Below, piece by piece: positions 26,075-26,123 of a stretch of 26,123 nucleotides of DNA. The notes beneath the pieces are model-generated. The model was not told where the DNA came from. It made no database searches and worked only from the letters and a program-made list of their open reading frames with translations. Within the stretch, counting starts at the first letter, position 1, and each line of letters opens with the position of its first letter. The stretch is from the IMG/VR virus record IMGVR_UViG_3300033064_001959, positions 1 through 26,123 of that record, one strand, 5' to 3'. Source of the DNA: a virus. The translations under genes were made by a program, and so were the position numbers.

Positions 26075-26123
26075 GCAGGAAACGGCAGAAAAGGCAGAGT
26101 TGGAAAAAGCAGCAGCTCAACAG
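26040..26123 (+). CDS. Start of next virion gene, 3' partial
   Basis: An ATG at 26040 inside the end of the portal gene opens 28 codons that run off the window: MVANKKQELSPEQETAEKAE and an Ala/Glu/Lys/Gln-rich continuation. The acidic helical composition after a portal gene would suit a scaffold, protease or head-maturation protein; too little is seen to decide. The 35-base overlap with the portal suggests coupled translation. Confidence 0.55.
   Translation, partial: MVANKKQELSPEQETAEKAELEKAAAQQ

Overview
The window reads as part of the genome of a tailed double-stranded DNA phage (Caudoviricetes type) of a Bacteroidota (Bacteroidetes) host. The evidence is an AT-rich sequence with every convincing gene on the + strand, start codons preceded by A-rich stretches instead of Shine-Dalgarno sequences, promoters of the Bacteroidetes TTTG / TAnnTTTG kind, a DUF3127-type single-strand binding protein, and a terminase/portal set of the kind found in Bacteroidetes phages. 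I see no integrase, tRNA or CRISPR array, so lifestyle cannot be decided here. The order (tail fibre and lysis, then small early genes, then replication and recombination, then terminase and portal) suits a circularly permuted map cut between packaging and virion genes.

Layout. 1-3.5 kb: end of a receptor-binding or tail-fibre protein with an SGNH hydrolase domain, then a lysis cassette (holin, TIGR02594-like endolysin, a two-TM protein, and a lipoprotein with a C-terminal TM that looks like a unimolecular spanin), closed by a UUCG-capped terminator. 3.5-5.7 kb: nine small unrecognised early genes. 5.7-8.5 kb: zinc-ribbon protein, Cro-like regulator, ERF annealase, YqaJ-type exonuclease, MazG-like enzyme and SSB, a two-component recombination set plus helpers. 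8.5-8.9 kb: a decayed HNH cassette with its own promoter, leader and terminator. 8.9-11.4 kb: two related winged-helix proteins (the second a probable replication initiator with iterons inside its gene), an unknown replication neighbour and a RuvC-like resolvase. 11.4-20.4 kb: RecF/SbcC-like ATPase, a second HNH homing endonuclease, NinB-like protein, HNH/NinG-like protein, DnaQ exonuclease, ASCH-TM protein, DUF488 protein, HExxH protein and many small proteins. 20.4-26.1 kb: small and large terminase, a small gene plus RadC/JAB gene inserted as a separate transcription unit, a virion protein, portal, and the start of the next gene.

The most interesting material is in regulation. Five promoters share TTTG-N19/20-TA(G/C)TTTTA. 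Four of them are followed by a 5-bp-stem, 6-nt-loop hairpin whose stem sequence differs every time while pairing is kept, and then by an AGAGAGCAA-like motif touching the start codon. A possible small RNA at 5603-5675 carries the complement of that start motif in a predicted loop. The two HNH genes share a different leader, with covarying outer stems around a similar 20-nt loop. Three proteins carry QLSLF-like pentapeptides typical of sliding-clamp binding. None of these has been tested against databases here.
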